A DNA stretch of 64,000 nucleotides from Deltaproteobacteria bacterium (lineage in GTDB: Bacteria; Desulfobacterota; Desulfuromonadia; Geobacterales; Geobacteraceae). Numbering within the stretch: position 1 is the first letter of the stretch; every line of letters starts with the position of its first letter. The notes under the pieces are model-generated. The model was not told where the DNA came from. It searched no databases and saw nothing but the letters and a program-made list of their open reading frames with translations. The position numbers were made by a program, and so were the translations under genes. Of this stretch, positions 32,978 to 41,971 are shown one piece after another. Where the stretch lies: positions 1 through 64,000 of the forward strand of contig SBEG01000014.1 of assembly GCA_009668975.1 (NCBI GenBank), given 5' to 3'.

Positions 32978-34027
32978 GTGGCACTTTCAACGGAAAAAAA
33001 GGTCGGTCTTTTTTTCATTCTCGGACTTATTCTATTCGGCGTCATGCTTGAATTGGGTCAACAGTGGAATCCCTTCGAAAGGGCCATTCCCTACAAGACG
33101 TTTCTGACCAGCGTGACCGGACTGAAAGTTGGTGACTCTGTCCGGCTGGCCGGGGTTGACGTCGGGAAGATAAAAAAAATCGATGTGCTTGAAGATAAGG
33201 TGAGAATCGACTTCGAAGTGAAAAAAGGCACGGAAATCAGAAAAGATTCTGTTGCAAGTATCCGCATGACCAACCTCTTGGGCGGACAGTTCCTTGGCCT
33301 GTCTTTCGGTTCGAAAACAGAGCCCCTGTTGCCGCCCGGTGCAACGGTTGAAGGTAAAGAAGCCGCGACGGTTGATACGATCATGTCGGATCTCGGGGAT
33401 ATTACGGTCGAGGCAAAGACCCTGATTACCGACCTCAACAAGAACCAGGCTGAGGTCATGGGCAAGATGTCCACCATGCTGGACGAAAACCGTCCCGGCC
33501 TTCGCAGCTCCATCAGCAATCTCAGCAGCATCACAACCAAGCTTGACCGTGGTGACGGCTCGTTGGCCATGCTGTTGAATGACAAGACCCTCTATGCCAA
33601 TACCAATGAGGCTACCGCCAACCTCAAGAACATCACGGCAAAGATCAATAAAGGCGAGGGCACGATCGGCAAGCTGGTTAATGATGATGCCTTCTATGTG
33701 GAAGCCAAAAGCGCCATGGCCAACATCAATGACGGCATGAAAGAAGTTAAGGAGATCGCCGGCAAGATCAACAACGGTGATGGCACCATGGCGAAGCTGG
33801 TGAATGACAAGACCCTCTACACCGAGCTCAGCGGCGCTTCGAAAAATATCAAGGAAATTACCGAGAAGATCAACAACGGCCAGGGCACCATGGGTAAACT
33901 GGTCAATGAAGACAAGCTCTATCGGGATGCAACCGCAACCCTGAAGAAGACCGAACAGGCGGTCGAGGGCCTGGGGGATAGTGGCGCCATTTCAGTGCTG
34001 GGAAGCATTGTCGGCAGTCTGTTTTAA
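32978..34027 (+). CDS. mlaD: MlaD-family MCE-domain lipid-binding protein
   Basis: The 349-residue protein has one membrane anchor (about residues 10-27) and an MCE domain (about 38-120: VTGLKVGDSVRLAGVDVGKI). MCE proteins form rings that ferry lipids across the periplasm. After the domain the chain is helical and carries four repeats starting near residues 189, 223, 264 and 298, each with the pattern I-N-x-G-x-G-T-x-x-K-L-V-N-D followed by LY. It starts with GTG after a strong AGGAGG. The gap to mlaE is 129 bp and holds a small hairpin. Confidence 0.92.
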   Translation: MALSTEKKVGLFFILGLILFGVMLELGQQWNPFERAIPYKTFLTSVTGLKVGDSVRLAGVDVGKIKKIDVLEDKVRIDFEVKKGTEIRKDSVASIRMTNLLGGQFLGLSFGSKTEPLLPPGATVEGKEAATVDTIMSDLGDITVEAKTLITDLNKNQAEVMGKMSTMLDENRPGLRSSISNLSSITTKLDRGDGSLAMLLNDKTLYANTNEATANLKNITAKINKGEGTIGKLVNDDAFYVEAKSAMANINDGMKEVKEIAGKINNGDGTMAKLVNDKTLYTELSGASKNIKEITEKINNGQGTMGKLVNEDKLYRDATATLKKTEQAVEGLGDSGAISVLGSIVGSLF

Positions 34028-34099
34028 TTTCTTGCGAAATCAGCTTACCCTGTCGTAAATTCTACGATGCGCCGGTCGGCACTACACGGATTCAATTTT

Positions 34100-34134
34100 C
34101 AGATGGCGCGGCATTTTGCCGCGCCATCTGTTTA
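34100..34134 (+). terminator. terminator after mlaD
   Basis: CAGATGGCGCGGC and GCCGCGCCATCTG form a perfect 13-bp stem with a 5-nt loop, then TTTA. It separates mlaD from the following gene. Confidence 0.7.
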
Positions 34135-34148
34135 TCAGGAGGGGAACA

Positions 34149-35018
34149 ATGGATGATTTTGTACGGATAGCGGTCGGCACCATTACCATGAGGCCCTACG
34201 TCTTCGCTTTTCTTGCGGTGTACCTGGTCGCTGCCGTGACCCATCTCGGCTGGAAAAAAACGCTGACTTTCACCGTGGCCGGCTACCTGATCGCCTTTGT
34301 TTCCGAGTACAGTTCGATCAATACCGGTATTCCCTATGGCTGGTATTTCTACATCGATACGACGAAGACCCAGGAACTCTGGATCGCCGGCGTACCTTTC
34401 TTTGATTCCCTCTCCTATGTCTTTCTGACCTATTGCAGCTATACGGTTGCCTTGCTGACGGTTTCCCCGATCAAGACCTGGCGCTGGAACCTGGTGACAT
34501 TGGAGACGCGGTCGATTCGCCGTTCCTTCGCCGTGCTCCTGCTCGGTGCTTTCTACCAGGTTTTCCTCGACATCGTCATCGATCCGGTGGCGCTCCAGGG
34601 CAATCGCTGGTTTCTCGGCCAGATTTACGGCTACCGCGAAGTGGGCGGGCATTTCGGTGTGCCGCTGTCAAATTATATCGGTTGGTTTATTGTCAGCCTG
34701 GTCCTGGTATTCGCCCTCCAGCGCATCGATGCCCGCGTGGCCAGGAATACGGAAAAGCCGGCCGGGATTGCGAATTTCCCCTTTCGCTCCCTGCTGGGGC
34801 CGTTGCTGTACCTTTCTGTCCTGGTCTTCAATTATGCCGTAACGATCAGTATCGGCGAAACGCTGATGGCCATGACCGGGATTTTCATGTTCACCCTGCC
34901 GGTTGTCATCGTAACCGTGCTCCTGGTCCGCCGGGCGAACCGCTACAGCAGGGAGGAATTGGCGGAGCATGTGAGGGATTATCCGTATGTGACTGCCGGT
35001 AACGGGGGGAAGAAATAG
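34149..35018 (+). CDS. CruF-like carotenoid biosynthesis membrane protein (DUF422)
   Basis: The 289-residue protein has seven or eight membrane helices and the DUF422 pattern: EYSSINTGIPYGWYFY, then FFDSLSYVFLTYCSY, FLDIVIDPVALQGNRW and GGHFGVPLSNYIGWF. Characterised relatives such as CruF add water to carotenoid ends. A start at 34149 is chosen because AGGAGGGG lies 6 nt upstream; an earlier in-frame ATG at 34116 falls in the terminator stem. No other carotenoid genes are in view, so the real substrate may be another isoprenoid; hopanoid genes lie nearby. Confidence 0.7.
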   Translation: MDDFVRIAVGTITMRPYVFAFLAVYLVAAVTHLGWKKTLTFTVAGYLIAFVSEYSSINTGIPYGWYFYIDTTKTQELWIAGVPFFDSLSYVFLTYCSYTVALLTVSPIKTWRWNLVTLETRSIRRSFAVLLLGAFYQVFLDIVIDPVALQGNRWFLGQIYGYREVGGHFGVPLSNYIGWFIVSLVLVFALQRIDARVARNTEKPAGIANFPFRSLLGPLLYLSVLVFNYAVTISIGETLMAMTGIFMFTLPVVIVTVLLVRRANRYSREELAEHVRDYPYVTAGNGGKK

Positions 35019-35038
35019 CCCGGTAAGGTTGCTCTTAG

Positions 35039-35671
35039 CTAGGAATTCCAGTGGGATAAGGCAGCGGAAATTTCTCCCGCGGTGGGGATCTGGACATCAA
35101 CGTGCGGAGGGCCGGGAAGAGCGCCCACCAGGACGGTGCCCATGCCGAGAGCCTTAGCCGTAAGGAGGTTATTCGCTGAGTCTTCGACCATGATGCAGCG
35201 GGCGGCGGGAAGATTGATCCGTTCCAGCACCGCATGATAGGGTTCCGGGCTCGGCTTCGGCAGATAATTGGCGACTCGGATGTCGTAGATTTCTTCAAAC
35301 TGGCCGGCAATGCCCAAGGCCTGCAAGACCCGTTCGCTGTGGTCCCTTGAGCTGTTGGTAAAGATCACCTTGCGCAGCGGCACTGCCGAAAGTGCTTCCC
35401 GCAGCTCCGGATCGGGCTGCAGCCGGCTGGAAATGTCGATGTCGTGCACATAGGTCAGGTAGTCTTCCGGGTCAACCGCATGGTGGCGCATGAGCCCCTG
35501 CATGGTGACGCCGTAGCGCTGCCAGTAAGAACGTCGTAAGGCATCAACGTCCGGCAGCGGGATCCCGACGACTTCGTTCATGTAGCGGTTGATGCGCTCG
35601 TCCATGAGGGTAAAAAGCTCCCGTTCCGGCGAGTAGAGGGTGTTGTCCAGGTCAAAAAGCAGCATTTCCAT
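35039..35671 (-). CDS. HAD-family phosphatase (pyrimidine 5'-nucleotidase type)
   Basis: The 210-residue protein is a HAD hydrolase with the nucleophile motif DLDNTLYSP, motif II VIFTNSSRDH, the motif III Lys in YLPKPSPEPYH, and motif IV VEDSANN. The Sdt1/PynA-type layout fits dephosphorylation of nucleotides or sugar phosphates. It ends 20 bp from the convergent CruF-like gene and lies 45 bp after hpnG on the same strand, so it may share its transcript. Confidence 0.85.
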   Translation of the reverse strand: MEMLLFDLDNTLYSPERELFTLMDERINRYMNEVVGIPLPDVDALRRSYWQRYGVTMQGLMRHHAVDPEDYLTYVHDIDISSRLQPDPELREALSAVPLRKVIFTNSSRDHSERVLQALGIAGQFEEIYDIRVANYLPKPSPEPYHAVLERINLPAARCIMVEDSANNLLTAKALGMGTVLVGALPGPPHVDVQIPTAGEISAALSHWNS

Positions 35672-35716
35672 GAAAAGGTTTCCTTGCCCGTCCTCAGAAG
35701 GCGGGGTATCGGCGAA

Positions 35717-36475
35717 TCAGACCAGGTGCGTCAGCTGCTCCAGGATGATTGCCAGGTTGTTCGCGGCCAGTTTCGAGTTTTTTGCCAGGCGGATCAGCTG
35801 CGGCAGGATGCGCGGTTTTTTCGCGACCGTAAAAAGTACCTTGCCGATGCGGATATTCAGTTCCCGATCGGTCAGTTCGTCCAGTGAGAAAAGGAGTTCC
35901 TCATCAGCCGCATCGCTGACGGCACGGACCGCAACCAGCGGGATTCCCTTGCGTTCTGCGATTTCGGCCACGGCACTCGTTTCCATGTCCAGGACCGGGT
36001 TCACGATGTCACGGGCAAGCTGTTGATCCGCCAGTTTTTTGTTCACGATGACGCTGGTGGTGACGGTTGTGCCGTCCACAATGCGAAACGGCTGGCCGGG
36101 GACTGATTCATGTACGACCCGGAGCAGCGCTTCGTTGGCAATGCCGGCAATTTCAGTGGTGAGCCCTTCGCCGAGGGCCAGGACCTGCCCGGCGAGTACC
36201 AGGTCACCGACGTTCAACCCTGGCCGGACAGCTCCGCCAAGTCCCGCCGTGATGATCAGCCGGGGTTGTGCTCGGGAAATAAGCTCTTCGGTTGCTGCGC
36301 TGGCCCTTTTTGTGCCCATGCCGGATTCAATGAGAAACAGCTGTCGTCCGTCCCGCTGGAAAAGGTAGAGCGGGAACTGTCCCGCCCGTTCCTTGCGGTG
36401 TCTGCCGAGCCTCCGCAGGACCGGCCGGATCTCTTCCTGCATCGCCATGACGATACCAATGCGTTCTTGCTTCAT
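35717..36475 (-). CDS. hpnG: nucleoside phosphorylase-like protein, HpnG type
   Basis: The 252-residue protein belongs to the phosphorylase/5'-methylthioadenosine nucleosidase superfamily (IGIVMAMQEEI, then ITAGLGGAVRPGLNVGDLV, and the purine-site motif DMETSAVAEIAERKGIP). HpnG removes adenine from adenosylhopane to give ribosylhopane. The assignment rests on divergence by 214 bp from hpnJ and hpnK and on the family; without that context it could be an MTA/SAH nucleosidase. It reads toward the HAD gene. Confidence 0.75.
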   Translation of the reverse strand: MKQERIGIVMAMQEEIRPVLRRLGRHRKERAGQFPLYLFQRDGRQLFLIESGMGTKRASAATEELISRAQPRLIITAGLGGAVRPGLNVGDLVLAGQVLALGEGLTTEIAGIANEALLRVVHESVPGQPFRIVDGTTVTTSVIVNKKLADQQLARDIVNPVLDMETSAVAEIAERKGIPLVAVRAVSDAADEELLFSLDELTDRELNIRIGKVLFTVAKKPRILPQLIRLAKNSKLAANNLAIILEQLTHLV

Positions 36476-36598
36476 CCCGTGCCTCCCGCTTCAGGTGACC
36501 GGTACTCTACCAGAGAATGGCAGCGTCCGCAATCCGGACCTTACGCTCTTTCCGTTTTGGTTCGCGCTTGTTGCGGCAACCTGACCGCTCCTTTCGCC

Positions 36599-36627
36599 TT
36601 GACAAAAGATATGCCGCCCTTTATTTT
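36599..36627 (+). promoter_or_regulatory. sigma-70-type promoter of hpnJK
   Basis: TTGACA, 17-bp spacer, TATTTT, about 60 bp before the hpnJ start. Confidence 0.6.
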
Positions 36628-36689
36628 ACTAGATTGTTTTGAACCTGAAAAAAGCATGTACCGAGAAGATATTCTCAATAGGAGAACCC

Positions 36690-38120
36690 ATGAAACCGTT
36701 GTTTTTGAACCCGCCCACTTTCGAAGACTTTGATGGTGGCGCCGGTGCCCGTTACCAGGCGTCACGCGAAGTCACCTCTTTCTGGTATCCGACCTGGCTC
36801 TGTTTTCCTGCCGGGATGATCGAAGGGAGCCGGGTAGTGGATGCGCCGGTGCAGAAACTGACCCTGGACGACTGCATTAGCATAGCTGCCGACTACGATA
36901 TGGTGGTGATGTACACCTCCACTCCGACCTTTGCCATTGATGTGGAGACCGCCCGCCGGATCAAGGAGCGGAAGCCGTCCATCGTTACCATACTGACCGG
37001 ACCGCATGTTTCGGTGCTGCCGGAAGAATCGCTCCAGCGGGCCGGCGCGGCGGTGGACATCGTCTGCCGCGGCGAGTTCGACTATTCGGTGAAGGAACTG
37101 GCCGAGGGACTGGACTGGGAGAAGGTGGACGGCATCAGCTTCCAGAAGGACGGCAAAGTTATTTCCACCCCGGACCGGCCGCCGATCACCGACCTGGACG
37201 CGCTCCCCTTTGCCAGCCAGATTTACCATCGGGACCTGCCCATATCGGAATATGTCATTCCCCACTTTCTCTATCCGTACGTTTCGATCTATTCGAGCCG
37301 CGGTTGTCCGTCGCGCTGCATCTACTGCCTCTGGCCGCAGACCTTTTCCGGCCGCACCATGCGGACCCGCAGCCCGGAAAATGTCTACCAGGAAGTGAAG
37401 TGGATCGTGGAGAATCTGCCGGGGGTCAAAGAAATTTCCTTTGACGACGATACCTTCACCGCCGACCGCGAGCATGCCCGTGCCGTTGCCGAAAAAATCA
37501 AGCCGCTGGGCGTTTCCTGGACCATCAATGCCCGGGCGAACTGCGATTACGAGACTCTCAGGATCATGCGCGATGCCGGACTCCGTCACGTGGTGGTCGG
37601 CTATGAAACCGGAAACGATCAGATCCTGAAGAACATCAAGAAGGGGGTCACCAAGGCGCAGGCCCTGGAATTTACCCGGAACTGCAAGAAGCTCGGCCTG
37701 TCCGTGCACGGCGCCTTCGTCATGGGTCTGCCCGGCGAAACGCAGGAGACGATTCGCGAGACCATCGAGTTCGCCAAACAACTCGACATCAACTCCATCC
37801 AGGCTTCCCTGGCTTCGCCCTATCCGGGCACCGAATTCTACGACCTGGCAAAAAAGGAAGGCTGGATCTCATCTGACAGTTTCCTCGATGAAACCGGCCA
37901 TCAGACCTGCGTCATCAATTATCCCCATCTTTCCAACCGCGAGATTTTTGATGCCGTGGAGACTTTTTACAACAAGTTCTATTTCCGGCCCAAGTATATC
38001 GCCCGCAGCATTCTGAAAATGATCACCAGCAGTGAAGACCGGAAAAAGCTCCTCAAGGAAGGCGCGCAGTACCTGGCCTACATGAAGAAGCGCAAGCAGT
38101 CCCGCTGCTCTTCCTGCTAG
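36690..38120 (+). CDS. hpnJ: B12-type radical SAM protein HpnJ
   Basis: The 476-residue protein has an N-terminal B12-binding-like domain (about 1-150) and a radical SAM core with CPSRCIYC. Its opening, KPLFLNPPTFEDFDGGAGAR followed by SFWYPTWL, is characteristic of HpnJ, which forms the cyclitol ether of composite hopanoids. The start at 36690 has AGGAGA 5 nt away; a TTG at 36639 is not needed. The C-terminus carries a Cys pair in SRCSSC. hpnK follows at 6 bp. Confidence 0.92.
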   Translation: MKPLFLNPPTFEDFDGGAGARYQASREVTSFWYPTWLCFPAGMIEGSRVVDAPVQKLTLDDCISIAADYDMVVMYTSTPTFAIDVETARRIKERKPSIVTILTGPHVSVLPEESLQRAGAAVDIVCRGEFDYSVKELAEGLDWEKVDGISFQKDGKVISTPDRPPITDLDALPFASQIYHRDLPISEYVIPHFLYPYVSIYSSRGCPSRCIYCLWPQTFSGRTMRTRSPENVYQEVKWIVENLPGVKEISFDDDTFTADREHARAVAEKIKPLGVSWTINARANCDYETLRIMRDAGLRHVVVGYETGNDQILKNIKKGVTKAQALEFTRNCKKLGLSVHGAFVMGLPGETQETIRETIEFAKQLDINSIQASLASPYPGTEFYDLAKKEGWISSDSFLDETGHQTCVINYPHLSNREIFDAVETFYNKFYFRPKYIARSILKMITSSEDRKKLLKEGAQYLAYMKKRKQSRCSSC

Positions 38121-38126
38121 TAAACG

Positions 38127-39017
38127 ATGACCGCTCTTCGCGACCCAGCCATAAAGAAGCTGATCGTCAACGCCGATGATTTCGGCCTTTCCGGCGGAGC
38201 CAACCGGGCCGTGATCCGGGCCTACCAAGAGGGAATTCTCACCAGCACCTCGCTGATGGTGAAAGGCCGGGCCTTTGCTGAAGCCGTGTCCCTGGCCGGG
38301 GAAAATCCCGGACTTCAGGTCGGTCTGCACCTGACCCTGCTGCAGGGGCAGGCGGTGCTGCCGCCGGAAGAGCTGCCCGGGCTGGTGGACCGCGAGGGGA
38401 ATTTCCCAACCGATCCGGTGCTGACCGGGATGCGCTACTTCTTTTGCCGCTCACTGCGGAGTGAATTGCAGCGGGAGATCGAGGCGCAGATCCTCCGTTT
38501 CCGGGAAACCGGCCTGCCCCTGAGCCATATTGACGGTCACCTGAACATTCACATGCATCCCACGGTCTTCGCCATCCTGACCGAACTGATGCCGAAATAC
38601 GGCATCAAGAGCTTTCGCCTTACCCGGGAAAACCTGGCGCAGGACCCGGCCACGGATGGAACTCGGCGCTTCGGCCGGCGGCTCGATGCCTTCATCTTTG
38701 CCCGCCTGGCGGAAAATTGCCGGCCGGTACTGAAAAAACTCGGCATCTTCCATAGCGATGAGGTGAAGGGCTTGCTCAACTCCGGCAAAATGACGGAGGC
38801 GTACCTGCTGAAAGTCCTGGATTGCTTGAAACCGGGCTGTACGGAAATTTATTTCCATCCCGGCTGTCTGCCGGACCCGGAACTGGCGGCCTGGATGCCC
38901 GACTATCTGCACGAAGAAGAACTGGCGGCACTGACCAGCCCCAAAGTGCGTGAGAAAATAACTGAACAGGGAATACAACTCGGTACCTACCGGGGAGAGG
39001 GATACAACGATGTTTAA
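38127..39017 (+). CDS. hpnK: YdjC-family deacetylase HpnK
   Basis: The 296-residue protein is a carbohydrate deacetylase of the YdjC/ChbG type: VNADDFGLSGGANRAV (metal-binding Asp-Asp), HLTLLQGQAVLP, and DGHLNIHMHP with the metal His residues. HpnK removes acetyl from N-acetylglucosaminyl-bacteriohopanetetrol made by HpnI. It is coupled to hpnJ (6-bp gap) and overlaps the next gene by 8 bp. hpnI itself is not in the window. Confidence 0.9.
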   Translation: MTALRDPAIKKLIVNADDFGLSGGANRAVIRAYQEGILTSTSLMVKGRAFAEAVSLAGENPGLQVGLHLTLLQGQAVLPPEELPGLVDREGNFPTDPVLTGMRYFFCRSLRSELQREIEAQILRFRETGLPLSHIDGHLNIHMHPTVFAILTELMPKYGIKSFRLTRENLAQDPATDGTRRFGRRLDAFIFARLAENCRPVLKKLGIFHSDEVKGLLNSGKMTEAYLLKVLDCLKPGCTEIYFHPGCLPDPELAAWMPDYLHEEELAALTSPKVREKITEQGIQLGTYRGEGYNDV

Positions 39018-39390
39018 AACTGTTGTCGTGATGCTGATTGCCGTTTCCGCCGGTACGGTGGGTGACCTGCTGCTTACCAAGGGAATGAAGGAACTGGGCG
39101 ACCTTTCGGCGATGAATCTGCGCGGGCTGCTGTCCGCAGGCTACCAGGCCTTGACCAGCCCCAAGCTGGTGCTCGGCACGGCAATGCTTGCCGTGTTCTT
39201 CTTTCTCTGGCTGGCGGTACTTTCCTGGGAAGACCTTACCGTGGCCTTGCCCATGCAGGCACTGAACTATGTGCTGGTTGCCTTTCTCTCGCAATATTTC
39301 CTCGGGGAGATCGTAACTCCGATGCGCTGGGCCGGAACCATCCTGGTCTGCATCGGCGTCATCCTCATCACCAAGAGCAGCGTCGCGTAA
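39010..39390 (+). CDS. small DMT/EamA-like membrane protein
   Basis: The 126-residue protein has four hydrophobic segments and ends in RWAGTILVCIGVILIT, the usual last helix of small DMT transporters such as ArnE/EmrE-like flippases. Its start overlaps hpnK by 8 bp, so it is probably translated with it. A role in moving a hopanoid or its sugar precursor is possible from context only. Confidence 0.75.
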   Translation: MFKTVVVMLIAVSAGTVGDLLLTKGMKELGDLSAMNLRGLLSAGYQALTSPKLVLGTAMLAVFFFLWLAVLSWEDLTVALPMQALNYVLVAFLSQYFLGEIVTPMRWAGTILVCIGVILITKSSVA

Positions 39391-39775
39391 CACTGTTCAA
39401 TCTCCACGTTCGGTCCAGGGGGCACGTTAGCCCCCCTGGTCACGGCATTTCCCCAACACTCTTCGCTTTCATTTCCCTGCCATCTCGCCTACGTGACTTC
39501 CGTAGATTTTTTCCCCAATCGCCGAACAGAGAAATTTTATGGTAAAATAATCCCTGCTGCATTTCCGGGGAGAGACTTCGGATCGTTCAAGCTAAAATGC
39601 TTTTTTTGCCACAGAGGACACAGAGGACTCAGAGGAAAGGCAGAATCAAGCGTATCCTGAAAGTCCCCAACAAGAGTTTATTTTAGAAAATAGACAGGAT
39701 TTTGACTTCTCTGTGTCCTCTGTGGCATATAGCTTTTTTTGTTCACTACCAGGTACATCGTTACAAGGAGGTTCC
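39391..39775. other. intergenic region with inverted repeats
   Basis: No gene is seen. CCAGGGGG/CCCCCTGG (39415-39422 with 39432-39439) may end the hpnJK transcript, without a T-run. An 18-bp perfect inverted repeat (39608-39625 and 39709-39726) fills much of the rest. Confidence 0.6.
39608..39726. repeat. 18-bp perfect inverted repeat around 83-bp spacer
   Basis: GCCACAGAGGACACAGAG at 39608-39625 and its exact reverse complement at 39709-39726. The CACAGAGGACACAGAG motif is of a type often found between genes in bacteria; it may be a small mobile palindrome. Confidence 0.65.
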
Positions 39776-40597
39776 ATGTCTCATGCGGGTTCCGTAGAGA
39801 TTCTAGTGGTCGGTAATGAGATCCTGATCGGCGATATCCAGGATACGAACACCAACTGGATCTGCAAATTGATCAACGGCCGGGGCGGCTACGTGGCCCG
39901 GGCCACCATGCTCCGCGATGTCCCGGAGGAGATCGCCGGAGCGGTCCGTTCGGCCATTGTCCGCGGGGTGTCGGTGCTGTTCACTTCCGGCGGGCTCGGC
40001 CCGACCGCGGATGACTTGACCGTTGCCGCGGTCGCCGATGGCGCCGGTCTGGAACTCAAGCTCGATGAAAAAGCCCGCGAGATGGTGAAAGAGCGCTACG
40101 ATGAGCTGTTCGCACAGGGGATCATGTCGCAGGGCGGCTTGAATCCGGCCAGGGAAAAGATGGCCTGGCTGCCGCTTGGCGCGGAACCGCTCCATAATCC
40201 GGTCGGCACAGCCCCCGGCGTCCTCTTTAAAGCCGGCCGCACGACCATTATCTGCCTGCCCGGAGTGCCTTCGGAACTGAAGGGGATCATTACCACCTCG
40301 CTGGAGCCTTTTCTGGCCAAGACCTTCGGCAATGGCGGCTCACACACCCGGGCCATTACCGTCCGCTGCAATGACGAATCCCTGCTGGAGCCGGTGCTGA
40401 GCCGGGTGGTGCCGGAGCACCCGCGCGTCTATATCAAATCCCTGGCCAGGACCATCGGCGAAACGCCGGAACTTGATATTACCCTGACGGTCACCGGCGG
40501 TGACGAGGGCGAGCGGGCCCGGTCGCTCGATGCGGCTTATCGAGACTTGCGGGATGGTCTGACGCAGATCGGCATAGACAATTGGGATAAGGTCTGA
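39776..40597 (+). CDS. CinA N-terminal-type molybdopterin-binding-fold protein
   Basis: The 273-residue protein matches the N-terminal CinA/COG1058 domain (VEILVVGNEILIGDIQDTN, then FTSGGLGPTADDLT and LPGVPSEL). It lacks the C-terminal NMN deamidase domain of full CinA. COG1058 proteins include ADP-ribose and nucleotide pyrophosphatases. The start at 39776 has AAGGAGG 5 nt upstream; the in-frame ATG at 39713 lies inside the repeat. Monocistronic in appearance. Confidence 0.85.
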   Translation: MSHAGSVEILVVGNEILIGDIQDTNTNWICKLINGRGGYVARATMLRDVPEEIAGAVRSAIVRGVSVLFTSGGLGPTADDLTVAAVADGAGLELKLDEKAREMVKERYDELFAQGIMSQGGLNPAREKMAWLPLGAEPLHNPVGTAPGVLFKAGRTTIICLPGVPSELKGIITTSLEPFLAKTFGNGGSHTRAITVRCNDESLLEPVLSRVVPEHPRVYIKSLARTIGETPELDITLTVTGGDEGERARSLDAAYRDLRDGLTQIGIDNWDKV

Positions 40598-40652
40598 TTC
40601 TTTCGGCGGTTGGGGAGGAGTGACCAGGGAACAGGGAACAGGGGACAGGCTC

Positions 40653-41423
40653 CTAATCTTCGATGGTGAAGTGAAAGGTGGCGGTCACGTTCTGGCCTGA
40701 CTTTCTATTGTAGGTGCGTTCGCTGAAGGTGACCAAGGCATTTTCGTTGATCATGATGAGAGTTGACGAGCGGGTGCCGTAGGTCGGACCGGAGATGAAC
40801 AGGGGCGCGAGGAGCCGTTCCGTTTCGAGTCCGACACCGGTGTCCGGCAACAGGCTGTCATCCGGAAGCGTGCAATCGGCCAGCAGGGCAAAAATTTCTT
40901 CAACGGCAGGCTGTTTCCTGTGGGCGAGAATCTCTGCCAGGGCTCTTTTCCCGAGCGTGACCTTCGGCCAGGGCGTATCGAGGAGGTGGTTGCTCAGACC
41001 GTGGATGCCCGGCGGCAGCAGGGGTGGGACGTTTCCCCTGTTCGAGTAGACAAAGAGGTTTTCCCGCTCGCCGAAAATGAGATTGAAGCCGTTGTAGTCC
41101 TGGGAGTGCTGCCGCAGAATTTGCAGATATTCGGACGGTGGCATGATCCCGCGCAGGAAGTCCGTCACCAGTCCGCCGCGTGACGGAGCGTTGTCCCGTA
41201 CGCTGTGCGGGTCGCGAAAGTTGGAGAGGGCGGCAAGCCGGCCGGTCCGGGTGATCCCCAGCCAGGTGCCTCCCGATTTCAGGTCCCTGCCGGCCAGGAG
41301 TTGCGGTTCGCTCTCCCAGAAAGCGGCCGGGACGGTCGGGCGCTGGTAGAATTCGTCGCGATTGGCAGCCAGGATCAGCGGGTAGTGCGGGTGCACCCGG
41401 TAGGCAAGGAGGATCAGGCACAT
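40653..41423 (-). CDS. NRDE/TANGO2-family protein
   Basis: The 256-residue protein opens with MCLILLAYRVHP and the name-giving motif AANRDEFY, and has GGTWLGITRTGRLAALSNFR. Cys2 would become the N-terminal nucleophile of an Ntn-hydrolase fold. The biochemical role of the family is not settled; TANGO2 relatives are linked to haem or acyl-CoA handling. It lies 39 bp from the next upstream gene on the same strand. Confidence 0.9.
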   Translation of the reverse strand: MCLILLAYRVHPHYPLILAANRDEFYQRPTVPAAFWESEPQLLAGRDLKSGGTWLGITRTGRLAALSNFRDPHSVRDNAPSRGGLVTDFLRGIMPPSEYLQILRQHSQDYNGFNLIFGERENLFVYSNRGNVPPLLPPGIHGLSNHLLDTPWPKVTLGKRALAEILAHRKQPAVEEIFALLADCTLPDDSLLPDTGVGLETERLLAPLFISGPTYGTRSSTLIMINENALVTFSERTYNRKSGQNVTATFHFTIED

Positions 41424-41462
41424 GTCAGGTGTCCTCCTGGGACAGCGAGAGAATGAAGCTCA

Positions 41463-41837
41463 TCATTTCTGCACTTCTTGCAGGGCTTTCTCAAAAGTTT
41501 CGCGCTTGAAACCTTTGAGAATCGCCTGGTCGTTGCCGATCACGATCAGGGGCACGGTCTTGGCCTGGTATTTTTCCGAGAAGTCCTCCCAGGCGCTGAT
41601 ATCGTCTTCCACATCCAGGTTGGTGAACGGGATCTTCCTGCTGGTGAGATAGTCCTTCGCTTCCTTGCAGTGGGGGCACCAGGAGGTGGTGTAGAGGACG
41701 ATTTTCGGATAGGCAGCGGTTGGCGCCATGGTGGCCGAGGAATCGCTCGTTGTTCTTTCGTCTCCCTGGATGGTGCTGCAGGCCAGCACGCCAAGAAAAA
41801 GTGCGCTGAGGGCAAGGCATTTGAGTAGTGCGTGCAT
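41463..41837 (-). CDS. glutaredoxin/thioredoxin-fold lipoprotein
   Basis: The 124-residue product has a lipoprotein signal (lipobox VLAC, Cys near residue 20), a Ser/Thr-rich linker, and a glutaredoxin-like domain with the redox motif WCPHC and the cis-Pro segment KTVPLIVI. It should act as an envelope thiol-disulfide protein. The start at 41837 has AAGGAG 6 nt upstream; an earlier in-frame ATG at 41885 would place the signal sequence internally. Confidence 0.85.
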   Translation of the reverse strand: MHALLKCLALSALFLGVLACSTIQGDERTTSDSSATMAPTAAYPKIVLYTTSWCPHCKEAKDYLTSRKIPFTNLDVEDDISAWEDFSEKYQAKTVPLIVIGNDQAILKGFKRETFEKALQEVQK

Positions 41838-41971
41838 CTTGTTCTCCTTATCGTTCAGGGGCAGTTTTTTTTGTTCGAGCAGCATGACTTTCGCTGTGAA
41901 GTGTTTTCAGTATACCCGAAGGCCAAGGGGAGTCAAAACAACATTCCCGGCAGGGCAGGGGAGCCGCCTCC

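Noticed and set aside
36762..37781. 339-codon minus-strand frame opposite hpnJ
   Set aside because: The plus-strand product is an unmistakable HpnJ with a radical SAM motif; the antisense has no recognisable features.
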